DNA of 64,000 bases from Paenibacillus allorhizosphaerae (GTDB lineage: Bacteria > Bacillota > Bacilli > Paenibacillales > NBRC-103111), in contig NZ_CAJVCE010000002.1 in the NCBI RefSeq assembly GCF_910594985.1, positions 372,001 through 436,000 on the forward strand, in the 5' to 3' direction. Position 1 is the stretch's first letter. Each line of letters opens with the position of its first letter. The position numbers were made by a program, and so were the translations under genes. Under the pieces are notes generated by a model. The model saw only the letters and a list, made by a program, of their open reading frames with translations. It was not told where the DNA came from and searched no databases. Positions 8,985-18,400 of the stretch are shown here, in pieces.

Positions 8985-8987
8985 ACA

Positions 8988-9542
8988 ATGCCGCAATCGA
9001 TAAAGAAAAATGCGGAAGACCGCATGGAGAAAGCGATTGGTTCGCTCAAACGGGAACTGGCTACCTTGCGGGCCGGACGCGCTACACCGGCGCTGCTTGA
9101 CCGCATCCAGGTGGAATACTACGGATCGATGACGCCTGTCAACCAGTTGGCCAACATTAATACGCCTGATTCGCGGACACTGATGATTCAGCCTTGGGAT
9201 AAAAGCTCCGTATCGGCCATTGAGAAGGCGATTTTGAAGTCCGATCTCGGTCTTACGCCTTCGAATGACGGTTCCTCGATCCGGATCGTTATTCCGGCAT
9301 TAACCGAAGAACGCCGCGGCGAGCTTGTCAAGATGACCAAGAAGTTCGGAGAAGAAGCGAAAGTCGCCATTCGCAACATTCGCCGCGATGCCAACGACGA
9401 AATCAAGAAACTTGAAAAGACAGGAATTTCCGAGGATGAATCCCGGCGTCACCAGGAGGATATCCAGAAATTTACCGATAAATATATTGCCGAAGTTGAT
9501 AAAGTGCTGCAGGCGAAAGAAAAAGAAATCACCGAAGTGTAA
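8988..9542 (+). CDS. frr: Ribosome recycling factor
   Basis: A 184-residue RRF that with EF-G splits post-termination ribosomes. The signature [23 protein letters not shown] (long helix and hinge) and the C-terminal [20 protein letters not shown] helix are intact. ATG 8988 follows AAGGGAGCG at the end of pyrH. Length is exactly typical (about 185). A hairpin with a short T tract follows before uppS. Confidence 0.97.
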   Translation: MPQSIKKNAEDRMEKAIGSLKRELATLRAGRATPALLDRIQVEYYGSMTPVNQLANINTPDSRTLMIQPWDKSSVSAIEKAILKSDLGLTPSNDGSSIRIVIPALTEERRGELVKMTKKFGEEAKVAIRNIRRDANDEIKKLEKTGISEDESRRHQEDIQKFTDKYIAEVDKVLQAKEKEITEV

Positions 9543-9553
9543 AATGCAGGAAC

Positions 9554-9577
9554 CCCCCTTTCTGAAGGGGGCTTTTA
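9554..9577 (+). terminator. Weak terminator or attenuator between frr and uppS
   Basis: CCCCCTT (9555-9561) pairs with AAGGGGG (9566-9572), followed by CTTTTAG. The T run is only four bases and there is no clear promoter before uppS, so it probably gives partial termination. Confidence 0.6.
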
Positions 9578-9602
9578 GTCTTTCCTGATGGGGGATTGGG
9601 GA

Positions 9603-10370
9603 ATGAAACCTTTCAAAAAATGGTTTGGAAGCAAGACGGAAGGCGATGATACCGCCTCGAGGCTTTCTGCTGACAATATTCCGAACCATGTGGCTGTCAT
9701 TATGGACGGGAACGGCCGATGGGCGCAAAAACGGAGCTTGCCTCGGGTCGCGGGTCACCATTCCGGCATGAAGAACGTAAAGAAGATTACGATGGCTGCG
9801 AACAACATCGGGGTACAGGTTTTGACGTTGTACGCCTTTTCCACGGAAAACTGGAAACGTCCCAAGGAAGAAGTCGAGTACTTGATGAAGCTTCCGCTTG
9901 AATTTTTTCCGAAAGAAATCGACGAGCTGATCTCAAATAACGTTCAAATCCGAATGACAGGATGGAAGGAAGGCTTGCCTGATTATACTCTGAAGGCGAT
10001 CCAGGACGCGATTGACCAAACGAAGCACAACACCGGACTGATCTTAAATTTTGCGCTCAATTACGGAAGTCGGAAAGAGATGCTGAGTGGCGTTCAAAGA
10101 CTCGTGCAGGATGCAAGAGATCAGAAAGTGAATGCCGAGGAGATCGACGAAGCATTGTTCTCCAAATATTTGCTGACCGATCCGCTGCCGGATCCGGATT
10201 TGCTCATTCGCACAAGCGGCGAGCTGCGAATCAGCAATTTTATGTTATGGCAGCTAGCCTATTCGGAACTGTGGTTTACCGAATTATGCTGGCCCGAGTT
10301 TACCGAAGAACATTTCTACGAAGCGGTTCTGGAGTACCAGCGTCGTGCCAGAAGATACGGCGGTTTGTAA
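9603..10370 (+). CDS. uppS: Undecaprenyl diphosphate synthase
   Basis: A 255-residue cis-prenyltransferase that extends farnesyl diphosphate with isopentenyl units to C55 undecaprenyl diphosphate, the wall-lipid carrier. The catalytic Asp lies in IMDGNGRWAQKR (about residues 31-42); FALNYGSRKEM and the C-terminal LLIRTSGELRISNFMLWQ (substrate-binding Arg/Ser) are present. ATG 9603 is preferred because GGGGATTGGGG precedes it; ATG 9588 has no good site. It overlaps nothing and is followed by cdsA, the Bacillus order. Confidence 0.96.
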   Translation: MKPFKKWFGSKTEGDDTASRLSADNIPNHVAVIMDGNGRWAQKRSLPRVAGHHSGMKNVKKITMAANNIGVQVLTLYAFSTENWKRPKEEVEYLMKLPLEFFPKEIDELISNNVQIRMTGWKEGLPDYTLKAIQDAIDQTKHNTGLILNFALNYGSRKEMLSGVQRLVQDARDQKVNAEEIDEALFSKYLLTDPLPDPDLLIRTSGELRISNFMLWQLAYSELWFTELCWPEFTEEHFYEAVLEYQRRARRYGGL

Positions 10371-10389
10371 AGATGATGGAGGAATGGAA

Positions 10390-11178
10390 TTGAAGCAGCG
10401 GATCACAACTGGAATTATCGCAGGGTTGGGATTTTTCATCCTGCTGTATTTAGGCGGTTACTGGTTTGCGGGACTGATCGTCGCATTGTCCGTCATCGGT
10501 TATGACGAGTTTTTGCGCATGAATGGACTCAAGAACAGCAAGGCGATACAAATCATCGGTTTTGCCGGCGTCATCCTCCTAACGCTGCCGTGGGGATGGG
10601 GCGGCCTAACAGCAGCCCACCTGGCTTGGCTGCTGATGTTTTTATTCATGGCCGCCACGGTGATTTCGAAAAATAAGATCACCATCGACCATATCGCTAT
10701 GGCTTTTTTAGGCGTGCTGTACGTCGGCATCGGCTTCCATTTCATGATTGCAACCCGGTGGATTGAGGGCGATGGGATGTTTTGGACGCTTTTTGTGTTT
10801 TTTTGCATATGGGCTACCGATTCGGGAGCGTATTTTACCGGCTCGTATATCGGCAAAACACCGCTGTGGCCGACCATATCTCCGAAAAAATCGGTGGAGG
10901 GCGCCATCGGCGGAACCATCATTTCGGTCGTGGTAGCGCTTGTTTTTGCTTATTTGCGCCCGGAGCTTGTATCTTACACCAAAGCGGTATATATCGGCGT
11001 GCTCATCGCCGTCGTCGGCCAGATGGGCGATTTGATCCAATCGGCTTACAAGCGCATCAAAGGGATTAAGGATACAGGGACACTACTGCCGGGACACGGC
11101 GGCGTGCTGGACCGGACCGACAGCTGGCTGATCGTTTTTCCGTTCCTGCACTTGTTTTCCTTATTCCCGCACGCTTAA
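10390..11178 (+). CDS. cdsA: Phosphatidate cytidylyltransferase
   Basis: A 262-residue polytopic membrane enzyme that makes CDP-diacylglycerol, the precursor of all phospholipids including the product of pgsA at 54547. Seven to eight hydrophobic spans are visible. The C-terminal family signature is complete: SAYKRIKGIKD followed by TLLPGHGGVLDRTDS. The TTG at 10390 is chosen because GGAGG at 10378-10382 is 7 nt from it but only 1 nt from ATG 10384; the resulting N-terminus MKQRITTGIIAG is typical for CdsA. Confidence 0.94.
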   Translation: MKQRITTGIIAGLGFFILLYLGGYWFAGLIVALSVIGYDEFLRMNGLKNSKAIQIIGFAGVILLTLPWGWGGLTAAHLAWLLMFLFMAATVISKNKITIDHIAMAFLGVLYVGIGFHFMIATRWIEGDGMFWTLFVFFCIWATDSGAYFTGSYIGKTPLWPTISPKKSVEGAIGGTIISVVVALVFAYLRPELVSYTKAVYIGVLIAVVGQMGDLIQSAYKRIKGIKDTGTLLPGHGGVLDRTDSWLIVFPFLHLFSLFPHA

Positions 11179-11202
11179 TACGACGCCAGAGGTGAACTAC
11201 GT

Positions 11203-12342
11203 ATGAAAAAAATAAGCATCCTAGGTTCAACCGGTTCCATCGGCACGCAAACGCTCGATGTCGTCTCGCATCATCCGGACCTTTTCTCGGTGGAAGGCAT
11301 TGCAGGAGGCTACAATATTTCTCTGCTGGCGGAACAAATTCGGCGCTTTCATCCGAAAAAAGTTTCGGTCGCGACCAAAGCGCTAGCAGATCAATTGGCT
11401 GCACAAGTTCCATCCGGCGTACAGCTGTTTTACGGTCCGGAAGGGCTGCTGGAAGTAGCGGCCGGAACGGAGGCGGACATCGTCGTGACGGCACTGGTAG
11501 GAAGCCAGGGACTCCAGTCGACGCTAGCCGCCATCGAAGCGGGTAAGCAAATCGGACTTGCGAACAAGGAAACGCTTGTCAGCGCAGGCCACCTTGTAAC
11601 GAAACATGCCGCAAAGTGCGGAGTGAAGCTGCTTCCAATCGACAGCGAACATTCGGCCATTTTCCAATGTTTGAACGGGGAATCGCTTGACGATATACAT
11701 AAGATTACATTGACCGCGTCCGGCGGTTCTTTTCGGGACCGTACGCGGGAGGAATTGAAGGATGTGACGGTCGCCGAGGCGCTTAAGCATCCGAATTGGT
11801 CCATGGGAGCCAAAATTACAATCGATTCGGCGACGATGGCCAATAAAGGCTTGGAGGTCATCGAAGCGCACTGGTTATTCGGCTTGTCCTACGATCAGAT
11901 CGAAGTGCTGATCCATCCGGAAAGCATCATTCACTCGTTTGTCGAGTTCAAAGACTATAGCATTATTGCCCAGCTCGGACTGCCCGATATGCGCGTGCCG
12001 ATTCAGTATGCGCTCACGTATCCGCAGCGGCTGCCGACGCCTTCGGCCCGGCTACGGCTTTCCGAAATCGGCAGGCTGAATTTCCGCGAGATGGACTATG
12101 ACCGTTTTCCTTGCCTGCGCATGGCGTTTGAAAGCGGCCGAGCCGGAGGGTCGACGCCATCCGTTTTTAATGCGGCGAATGAAGTCGCCGTCGAGCGTTT
12201 TTTGCAAGGGAAAATCAAATTCCTGCAGATCGAGGATGTCATCGCGGAAACGTTGGACAAGCATGAAAAAGTCGATTCTCCCGAACTGGAGCAAATTATC
12301 GAGATCGACCGTTGGGCGAGGCATACCGCGGCAATCATTTAA
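11203..12342 (+). CDS. dxr: 1-deoxy-D-xylulose 5-phosphate reductoisomerase
   Basis: A 379-residue enzyme of the MEP isoprenoid pathway, converting DXP to MEP with NADPH and a divalent metal. The NADPH-binding loop [13 protein letters not shown] lies at residues 6-18. [11 protein letters not shown] (about 118), [11 protein letters not shown] (metal ligands Asp and Glu, about 146) and [22 protein letters not shown] are intact. Its product feeds the prenyl chains used by UppS just upstream. ATG 11203 has AGAGGTGAAC upstream. Length is typical. Confidence 0.97.
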   Translation: MKKISILGSTGSIGTQTLDVVSHHPDLFSVEGIAGGYNISLLAEQIRRFHPKKVSVATKALADQLAAQVPSGVQLFYGPEGLLEVAAGTEADIVVTALVGSQGLQSTLAAIEAGKQIGLANKETLVSAGHLVTKHAAKCGVKLLPIDSEHSAIFQCLNGESLDDIHKITLTASGGSFRDRTREELKDVTVAEALKHPNWSMGAKITIDSATMANKGLEVIEAHWLFGLSYDQIEVLIHPESIIHSFVEFKDYSIIAQLGLPDMRVPIQYALTYPQRLPTPSARLRLSEIGRLNFREMDYDRFPCLRMAFESGRAGGSTPSVFNAANEVAVERFLQGKIKFLQIEDVIAETLDKHEKVDSPELEQIIEIDRWARHTAAII

Positions 12343-12523
12343 TAACGATCCGAAATCTATTTTTTTACAGATCCAGGAGTATGTTTTCGGCGGCCTAACA
12401 ATATGTTCATAACAATGGGTCAACTTGTATTCCCGGCGGCATTAATGTTAATCTTAAGAAAAGCCGCGCCCAGGCAACAGATGACTGATCGTGAACATTC
12501 GGGCTTAAGGAGGCCGCAAAGTA

Positions 12524-13780
12524 TTGGCTACGGTACAGAATATATTGCAAATTGTACTTTTGTTTTTTGTGCTCGTCTCAATCCATGAGTGGGGACATTA
12601 CTATTTCGCCAAGCGCGCGGGAATATTGGTGCGGGAATTTGCCATCGGTTTTGGTCCGAAGCTGTTTTCGTTCGTGCGCGGTGAAACCCGTTATACGCTG
12701 CGGCTTTTGCCGATCGGCGGCTTTGTAAGAATGGCCGGAGAAGATCCGGAAATCGTGCAAATCAACCCGGGGCAGCGCATCGCCGTTTCATTAACGGATA
12801 ACCAAATTACCCATATTTTTTTGAATGATTTCGACAGCCGCAGCAACGCCATCGAAGGCGTTGTCGAGCAGATCGATCTGGAGCAAGAGCTGTTTATCCG
12901 GATGGACGTCGACGGCGTGATCGAGCGTTATGCCGTGCATCCGCAAGCGTTCATGGTCGCGAAGGATAAAGAAACGCAGATCGCCCCTTGGAACCGGCAG
13001 TTCGGCAGCAAAACCGTAGGTCAAAGGGCACTGTCCATTTTCGCCGGGCCGATGATGAACTTCATTCTGGCATTCGTTTTATTCGTGACGGTCGTATTTG
13101 TCGCCGGTGTCCCGGACAAAGTCAAAATTCAAGATACGTCCGCCGGGATGCCCGCGCAAAAAGCCGGCCTTCAAACCGGGGACATCATTTTGAGCGTAGA
13201 CGGCCAGCAAATCGGCGCGAATCAAAGCAAGCTGACCACTCTCATCAAGCAGTCTCCAAATAAGACCATGGTGTGGGTTGTCGAGCGTAACAATGAGCAG
13301 CTGCGTAAGGAAGTGACGCCGGAGCTGATCGACGGGACCATTCGTGTAGGGGTCGTTCTCATTCCGCAGACGCGGCCCGCATCCCTAGTAGAAGGGTTTA
13401 CGAACGGTTGGAACAGCTTAACGTCGGCGACGATGATTATTTTGGACGGCTTCAGACAGTTAGCGACGCTCCAGATCAAGATGGACGACCTCGGCGGACC
13501 GGTTCGTATCGTCGAGTTTACAAGCGAGCAGGCAAGCGCCGGACTTGCGCAATATATTACGTGGACCGCGATCATGAGCTTGTACCTCGGTCTGTTCAAC
13601 CTGCTTCCGATACCTGCACTCGACGGCAGCCGTCTCGTATTTCTGCTGCTTGAGGCGCTTCGCGGCAAGCCGGTCGATCCGAACCGTGAAAGCATGGTGC
13701 ATTTCGTCGGCTTCGCGATGCTGATGCTTTTGATGATTGCCGTAACGTACAACGATATATTAAGATTGATTAAAGGGTAA
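12524..13780 (+). CDS. rseP: Site-2 (intramembrane) metalloprotease RseP/RasP
   Basis: A 418-residue intramembrane zinc protease. The HEWGH zinc motif lies in the first span (about residues 21-25) and the third zinc ligand region NLLPIPALDGSR near residue 365. One PDZ domain lies between them (about 190-270, AGMPAQKAGLQTGDIILSVDG). In B. subtilis RasP cleaves the anti-sigma factors RsiW and RsiV, FtsL and signal-peptide remnants. The TTG at 12524 is the start, with AAGGAGG about 10 nt upstream. The 180-nt gap after dxr has no clear terminator, so co-transcription is likely. Confidence 0.95.
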   Translation: MATVQNILQIVLLFFVLVSIHEWGHYYFAKRAGILVREFAIGFGPKLFSFVRGETRYTLRLLPIGGFVRMAGEDPEIVQINPGQRIAVSLTDNQITHIFLNDFDSRSNAIEGVVEQIDLEQELFIRMDVDGVIERYAVHPQAFMVAKDKETQIAPWNRQFGSKTVGQRALSIFAGPMMNFILAFVLFVTVVFVAGVPDKVKIQDTSAGMPAQKAGLQTGDIILSVDGQQIGANQSKLTTLIKQSPNKTMVWVVERNNEQLRKEVTPELIDGTIRVGVVLIPQTRPASLVEGFTNGWNSLTSATMIILDGFRQLATLQIKMDDLGGPVRIVEFTSEQASAGLAQYITWTAIMSLYLGLFNLLPIPALDGSRLVFLLLEALRGKPVDPNRESMVHFVGFAMLMLLMIAVTYNDILRLIKG

Positions 13781-13806
13781 GAGTTGCCGTAAGTAGGGGG
13801 ATAACG

Positions 13807-15255
13807 ATGTCGAACGAAAAGCAGTTTGTAAAGGAAATAACGCCGCAGAGCGAAGATTTTTCACGCTGGTATATCGATGTCATCAAGAAGGCGGACCTGA
13901 TGAGCTACTCGCCTGTCCGCGGGTGCATCGTATTTAAGCCGGACGGCTACGAGCTGTGGGAAAACATTCAGCGCGAGCTGGATCAACGCTTTAAAGAAAC
14001 GGGTCATCGCAATGCTTATTTTCCGCTTTTTATCCCGGAAAGCTTCTTTCAGAAGGAGAAGGAGCACGTTGAGGGCTTCAATCCGGAGCTGCCTTGGGTA
14101 ACCGAAGCGGGAGGCGAGAAGCTGGAGGAACGGCTGGCGATTCGTCCGACGTCGGAGACGATGATTGGGCATATGTATGCGGAATGGATCAATTCGTACC
14201 GCGATTTGCCGCTGTTGATCAATCAATGGGCAAACGTCGTTCGTTGGGAGAAAAGAACGCTGCCGTTTTTGCGCACAAGCGAGTTTTTGTGGCAGGAAGG
14301 CCATACGGCGCACGAGGATGAGACGGACGCACGTAAAGAAACGATGCAGATGCTGGAAATATACCGCGATTTTGCGGAGAACTTCCTGGCGATTCCGGTT
14401 ATTATGGGGCAAAAGACGCCTTCGGAGAAGTTTGCCGGAGCGGTTGACACCTTCTCGATCGAAGCGATGATGAAGGACGGCAAAGCGGTGCAGGCGGGTA
14501 CCTCCCATTACCTGGGAACAAACTTCGCCGTAGCGTTCGATATCAAATATTTGGACCGCGAAAACCAGCATCAATTTTGCCATACGACGTCCTGGGGCGT
14601 CAGCACCCGCCTGATCGGCGCACTGATTATGATTCACGGCGACGACCGCGGACTTGCGCTGCCGCCGAAGGTCGCGCCGACTCAAGTCATCATGATCCCG
14701 ATCGGGCCGCCGAAGACGCGCGAGCAGGTGGTCGGCCGCGTCAACGAACTGTACGCACAGCTCAAGCAAGCCGGTGTCCGCGTAAAAGTGGATGACCGTC
14801 CGGATCAAAGCCCGGGCTGGAAATTCAACGAGTACGAAATGCGCGGCGTTCCGGTACGGGTAGAGCTCGGCCCGCGCGATATGGATAACGGGCAAGTGGT
14901 GCTGGTATCCCGGATTACTGGGGAAAAACGTGTCGTATCGCAAGAGAATTTTGTAGAAGAAGTGCAAAAACTGTTGACGGAAACGCAGCAGGAAATGTAT
15001 GATCGAGCCAAGCGGTTTCGCGATGAGAACTTGACCGAGGCGGACACGCTGGACGAGTTCAAAGCGTTCCTTGAGGAGAAGCGCGGCTTTGCGCTTGCCG
15101 GATGGTGCGGCTCGGACGCCTGCGAAGCGCAAGTGAAGAACGAGACCGGAGCAACGAGCCGGAACATTCCGTTCAAGCCGGAAGCGACCAAGTCCAAATG
15201 TCTGGTATGCGGAGAAGACGCGAAACATACTGTCGTGTTCGGCAGAGCTTACTAA
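13807..15255 (+). CDS. proS: Prolyl-tRNA synthetase, archaeal/eukaryotic-type (ProS type 3)
   Basis: A 482-residue class II synthetase that charges tRNA-Pro. It lacks the large editing insertion of the ~565-residue bacterial form. It has the archaeal/eukaryotic plan: catalytic core (RPTSETMIGHMYAEWI, about residues 112-127; RTSEFLWQEGHTAH, about 157-170; GTSHYLGTNFAVAFDI, about 237-252), an anticodon-binding domain (about 290-390) and a C-terminal domain with four cysteines (GWCGSDACE and KCLVCG) ending in an aromatic FGRAY. In B. subtilis the same slot between rasP and polC holds the bacterial type, so this looks like replacement in place. GGGGGATAACG precedes ATG 13807. Confidence 0.95.
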   Translation: MSNEKQFVKEITPQSEDFSRWYIDVIKKADLMSYSPVRGCIVFKPDGYELWENIQRELDQRFKETGHRNAYFPLFIPESFFQKEKEHVEGFNPELPWVTEAGGEKLEERLAIRPTSETMIGHMYAEWINSYRDLPLLINQWANVVRWEKRTLPFLRTSEFLWQEGHTAHEDETDARKETMQMLEIYRDFAENFLAIPVIMGQKTPSEKFAGAVDTFSIEAMMKDGKAVQAGTSHYLGTNFAVAFDIKYLDRENQHQFCHTTSWGVSTRLIGALIMIHGDDRGLALPPKVAPTQVIMIPIGPPKTREQVVGRVNELYAQLKQAGVRVKVDDRPDQSPGWKFNEYEMRGVPVRVELGPRDMDNGQVVLVSRITGEKRVVSQENFVEEVQKLLTETQQEMYDRAKRFRDENLTEADTLDEFKAFLEEKRGFALAGWCGSDACEAQVKNETGATSRNIPFKPEATKSKCLVCGEDAKHTVVFGRAY

Positions 15256-15263
15256 GCTTACAT

Positions 15264-15360
15264 AAAGGGCAAAAATTGGGAGGCAGTTACAACCGTTCCT
15301 ACGACGCTAGCGTTGGCGGTTGTCGACACACTTCATTCCATTTTGCCCTTTCCTTGTCTT
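15264..15360 (+). terminator. Large nested hairpin between proS and polC
   Basis: Three nested inverted repeats are visible: an 11-bp perfect outer stem AAAGGGCAAAA (15264-15274) with 15341-15351, a 7-bp stem ACAACCG (15289-15295) with 15317-15323, and the central palindrome ACGCTAGCGT (15304-15313). A pyrimidine-rich tail TCCTTGTCTT follows. It may terminate or attenuate the operon before polC; a small non-autonomous inverted-repeat element is an alternative. No target duplication was seen. Confidence 0.6.
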
Positions 15361-15467
15361 AGGGCACGAATGACACAGCATATTTCATGAAATCGTCGGG
15401 GGATGGTTTCATGTCGGCGGCAGGATCGAAATGGGCGGTCCGGTTGCCGATTACGGGGAGGATCAGG

Positions 15468-18400
15468 ATGAGCAATAGCAATTCGGCGCTGAAGCGGGAC
15501 CGGTTTGAAATGCTGATGCATCAAGCCGGGGTGCCGGTGGACGTGGTGCAGTCTTTTTTCTCGGACGGGTATATCGATAAAGTGGAAACAAGCCGCAAAA
15601 ACAAAGAGTGGACCTTTTATATCGTCAAAAGCCAAATTGTGCCAAGCGGCGTATATCGTTCTTTTTGCAAAATGATTCGAGATAAATATGCGCATATTGC
15701 GATGATTCGATTCGTACTGCAGTATACGAATGACGTCAAGCATGATGAAGTCGCCCACGAATACTGGGATATGTTCCTCGAATGGGTGCAGCGGGAAGCC
15801 GCATCGATCAACGGGTGGATGACGAAAGCGAAGATCGACGTTCAAGGCAACGTGCTCACGCTGCATTTGCTCGATACGATCGGGCTGGAATTGGCCAAGA
15901 AAAAAAATATCGGGCAATGGATACAAGATTATTTCAACCATTATTTCGGCGTCGAGTTTGTTGTCAAATATACGGTGGACGCCGCACGGGAAGAAGAGTT
16001 CGTCAAATTCGCCAAGAAGATCGAGCTCGAGGAAAAGGAAGTAACGAGCGTCATTATGACGGCGGTGGAAGCGGAGAATGAGGCAGCCGCGCAGCAGGAT
16101 GAAGCGGAAGTAAAGCTGATGGCCGGCTATGACATTAAGGAACAGGCCGTACCGCTGCAAGACGTGAAAGACGAGGAAAAGAAAATAACGATTCAAGGTA
16201 CGGTTTTTGGCCTCGATTCGAAGGAGCTTAAAAACGGCAGCACCTTGTTTATGTTCAATATAACCGATTTCTCCGATTCGTTGTCGGTGAAAGTGTTCGC
16301 CAAGACGAAAGAAGACGTAAAGATTTACAGTTTAATCAAAAACGGCACGTGGCTGAAATTGCGCGGAAGAGTGGAATACGATCGCTTTATGCAAATTCCG
16401 GAGCTGGTTATGATTCCTTCGGACGTCAACGAGATTATGGCGCCGCCGGAGCGAAAAGACAACGCCGAGGAGAAGCGCGTCGAGTTTCATCTTCATACGA
16501 CGATGAGCACGATGGATGGGGTCACGTCGGTCGACCAATATATTAAAACCGCCGCCCAATGGGGACACAAAGCGATCGCCATTACGGATCACGGTGGCAT
16601 TCAGAGCTATCCTGAAGCAAACCATGCCGCGCACAAGCATCATATCAAAGTGATTTACGGCGTGGAAGCGAACATCGTCGACGATTCGGTGCAGGTCGTA
16701 ATGAATGCCGCTGCAATCCCGCTCGTCGATGCGGAATATGTCGTATTCGATATCGAGACGACCGGGCTCTCCGTTACGAGCAATAAAATCATCGAAATTG
16801 CCGGCGTGAAAATGAAGGAAGGCAAAGAAATCGGACGCTTCGCAACGTTCATCAACCCGCACGAGCGGATTCCTTATCACATTCAGCAGTTGACCAACAT
16901 CAACGACGATATGGTAAAAGATGCGCCGGAGCTTGCGGAGATGCTGCCCAAATTTATTGAGTTCGTGGGAGACAGCATTCTTGTAGCACATAACGCCAGA
17001 TTCGATATCGGGTTTATACAGGCGAACTGCAAGCAGCTTGCATTGCCTGAGGTGACCAATGCCGTACTGGATACACTGGAGCTGGCGAGATTGCTGTTCC
17101 CGACGATGAAAAATCACCGGTTGAACACGTTGGCTGACAAGTTCAAGGTCAGTCTGGAAAACCATCACCGCGCGATCGACGACTCTATTGCGCTTGGTCA
17201 TGTTTTATTCCACTTGCTGAAAGAATCAGGGGATCGTGGCTATGCAACGCTAGAACAATTGAACGACCGGGCCGGCAAAAGTCTCAATACGCAAAGACCG
17301 TTCCACTGCTGCATCTATGCCAAGAACATGACTGGCAAAAAAAACTTGTACACGCTCATATCTCTTTCCCATACGGAATATTTTCATCGCGAGCCGCGAA
17401 TCCCGAAAAGCAAGCTGATGGCGATGCGCGAAGGCTTGATCATTGCCTCCGGCTGCGAGAAGGGCGAGTTTTACGAGACGGTGCTGAACAAGTCGGTGGA
17501 AGAGGCCGAGATGGTGGCGGAATTTTACGATGTGCTCGAAATCCAGCCGATCTGCGTCAATATGCATCTTGTCGACAAGGGGCTTGTTGGCAGCGCTGTT
17601 CAGCTCGAAGATGCGAACCGGAAAATTATCGAGATCGGCCGGAAGCTCGGCAAGCCGGTCATCGCTACGGGGAATGTGCACTATTTGCATCCGCGCGAAA
17701 AAATTAGCCGCGATATTACGATTAACGGCATTACCGGGTTCAGTCCTTTAAAAGATATGCGCAAGCCGGATGTTCATTTCCGCACGACGAAAGAAATGCT
17801 GGAGGAATTCCGTTACTTGGGGGAGCAAACCGCTTATGATGTCGTCGTAAAGAACACGTCCGAGCTGGCCGATCAATTCGAGGAGTTGGAGCTGTTCCCG
17901 ACCAAAGGGGGGCCGACCGACAACGGGTTGTTCACTCCGATTTTCGAAGGCGCTGACGAAGAAATTCGCAACACATGTTATGACACGGCGAAGTCGATTT
18001 ACGGCGAACCGCTGCCGGAAGTCATTACGGCAAGGCTGGAGAAGGAACTCGTGCCGATCATCAAATACGGTTTCTCCGCGAACTATTTGATTTCCGAAAA
18101 GCTCGTGAAAAAATCGAACGCTGACGGCTATCTTGTCGGCTCACGGGGTTCAGTCGGTTCTTCGGTTGTCGCAACGTTTCTCGGCATATCCGAAGTTAAC
18201 CCGCTTCCGCCGCATTACATTTGCAAGTCTTGCAAGCATAGCGAATGGATACTCGACGGCTCCGTCCCAAGCGGATTCGACTTGCCGGACAAAAATTGCC
18301 CGAACTGCGGCGAGAAATTGAAAGGCGAAGGGCAGGACATTCCGTTCGAAACGTTCCTTGGCTTTAAAGGAGACAAGGTGCCCGATATCGACCTTAACTT

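Noticed and set aside
13861-15228. A 455-codon minus-strand frame opposite proS.
   Set aside because: Antisense shadow of a conserved gene, no ribosome binding site or recognisable motif.
15289-15323. Possible T-box or riboswitch before polC.
   Set aside because: No T-box specifier or antiterminator sequence is present; polC is not an expected target. The element is reported only as a nested hairpin.
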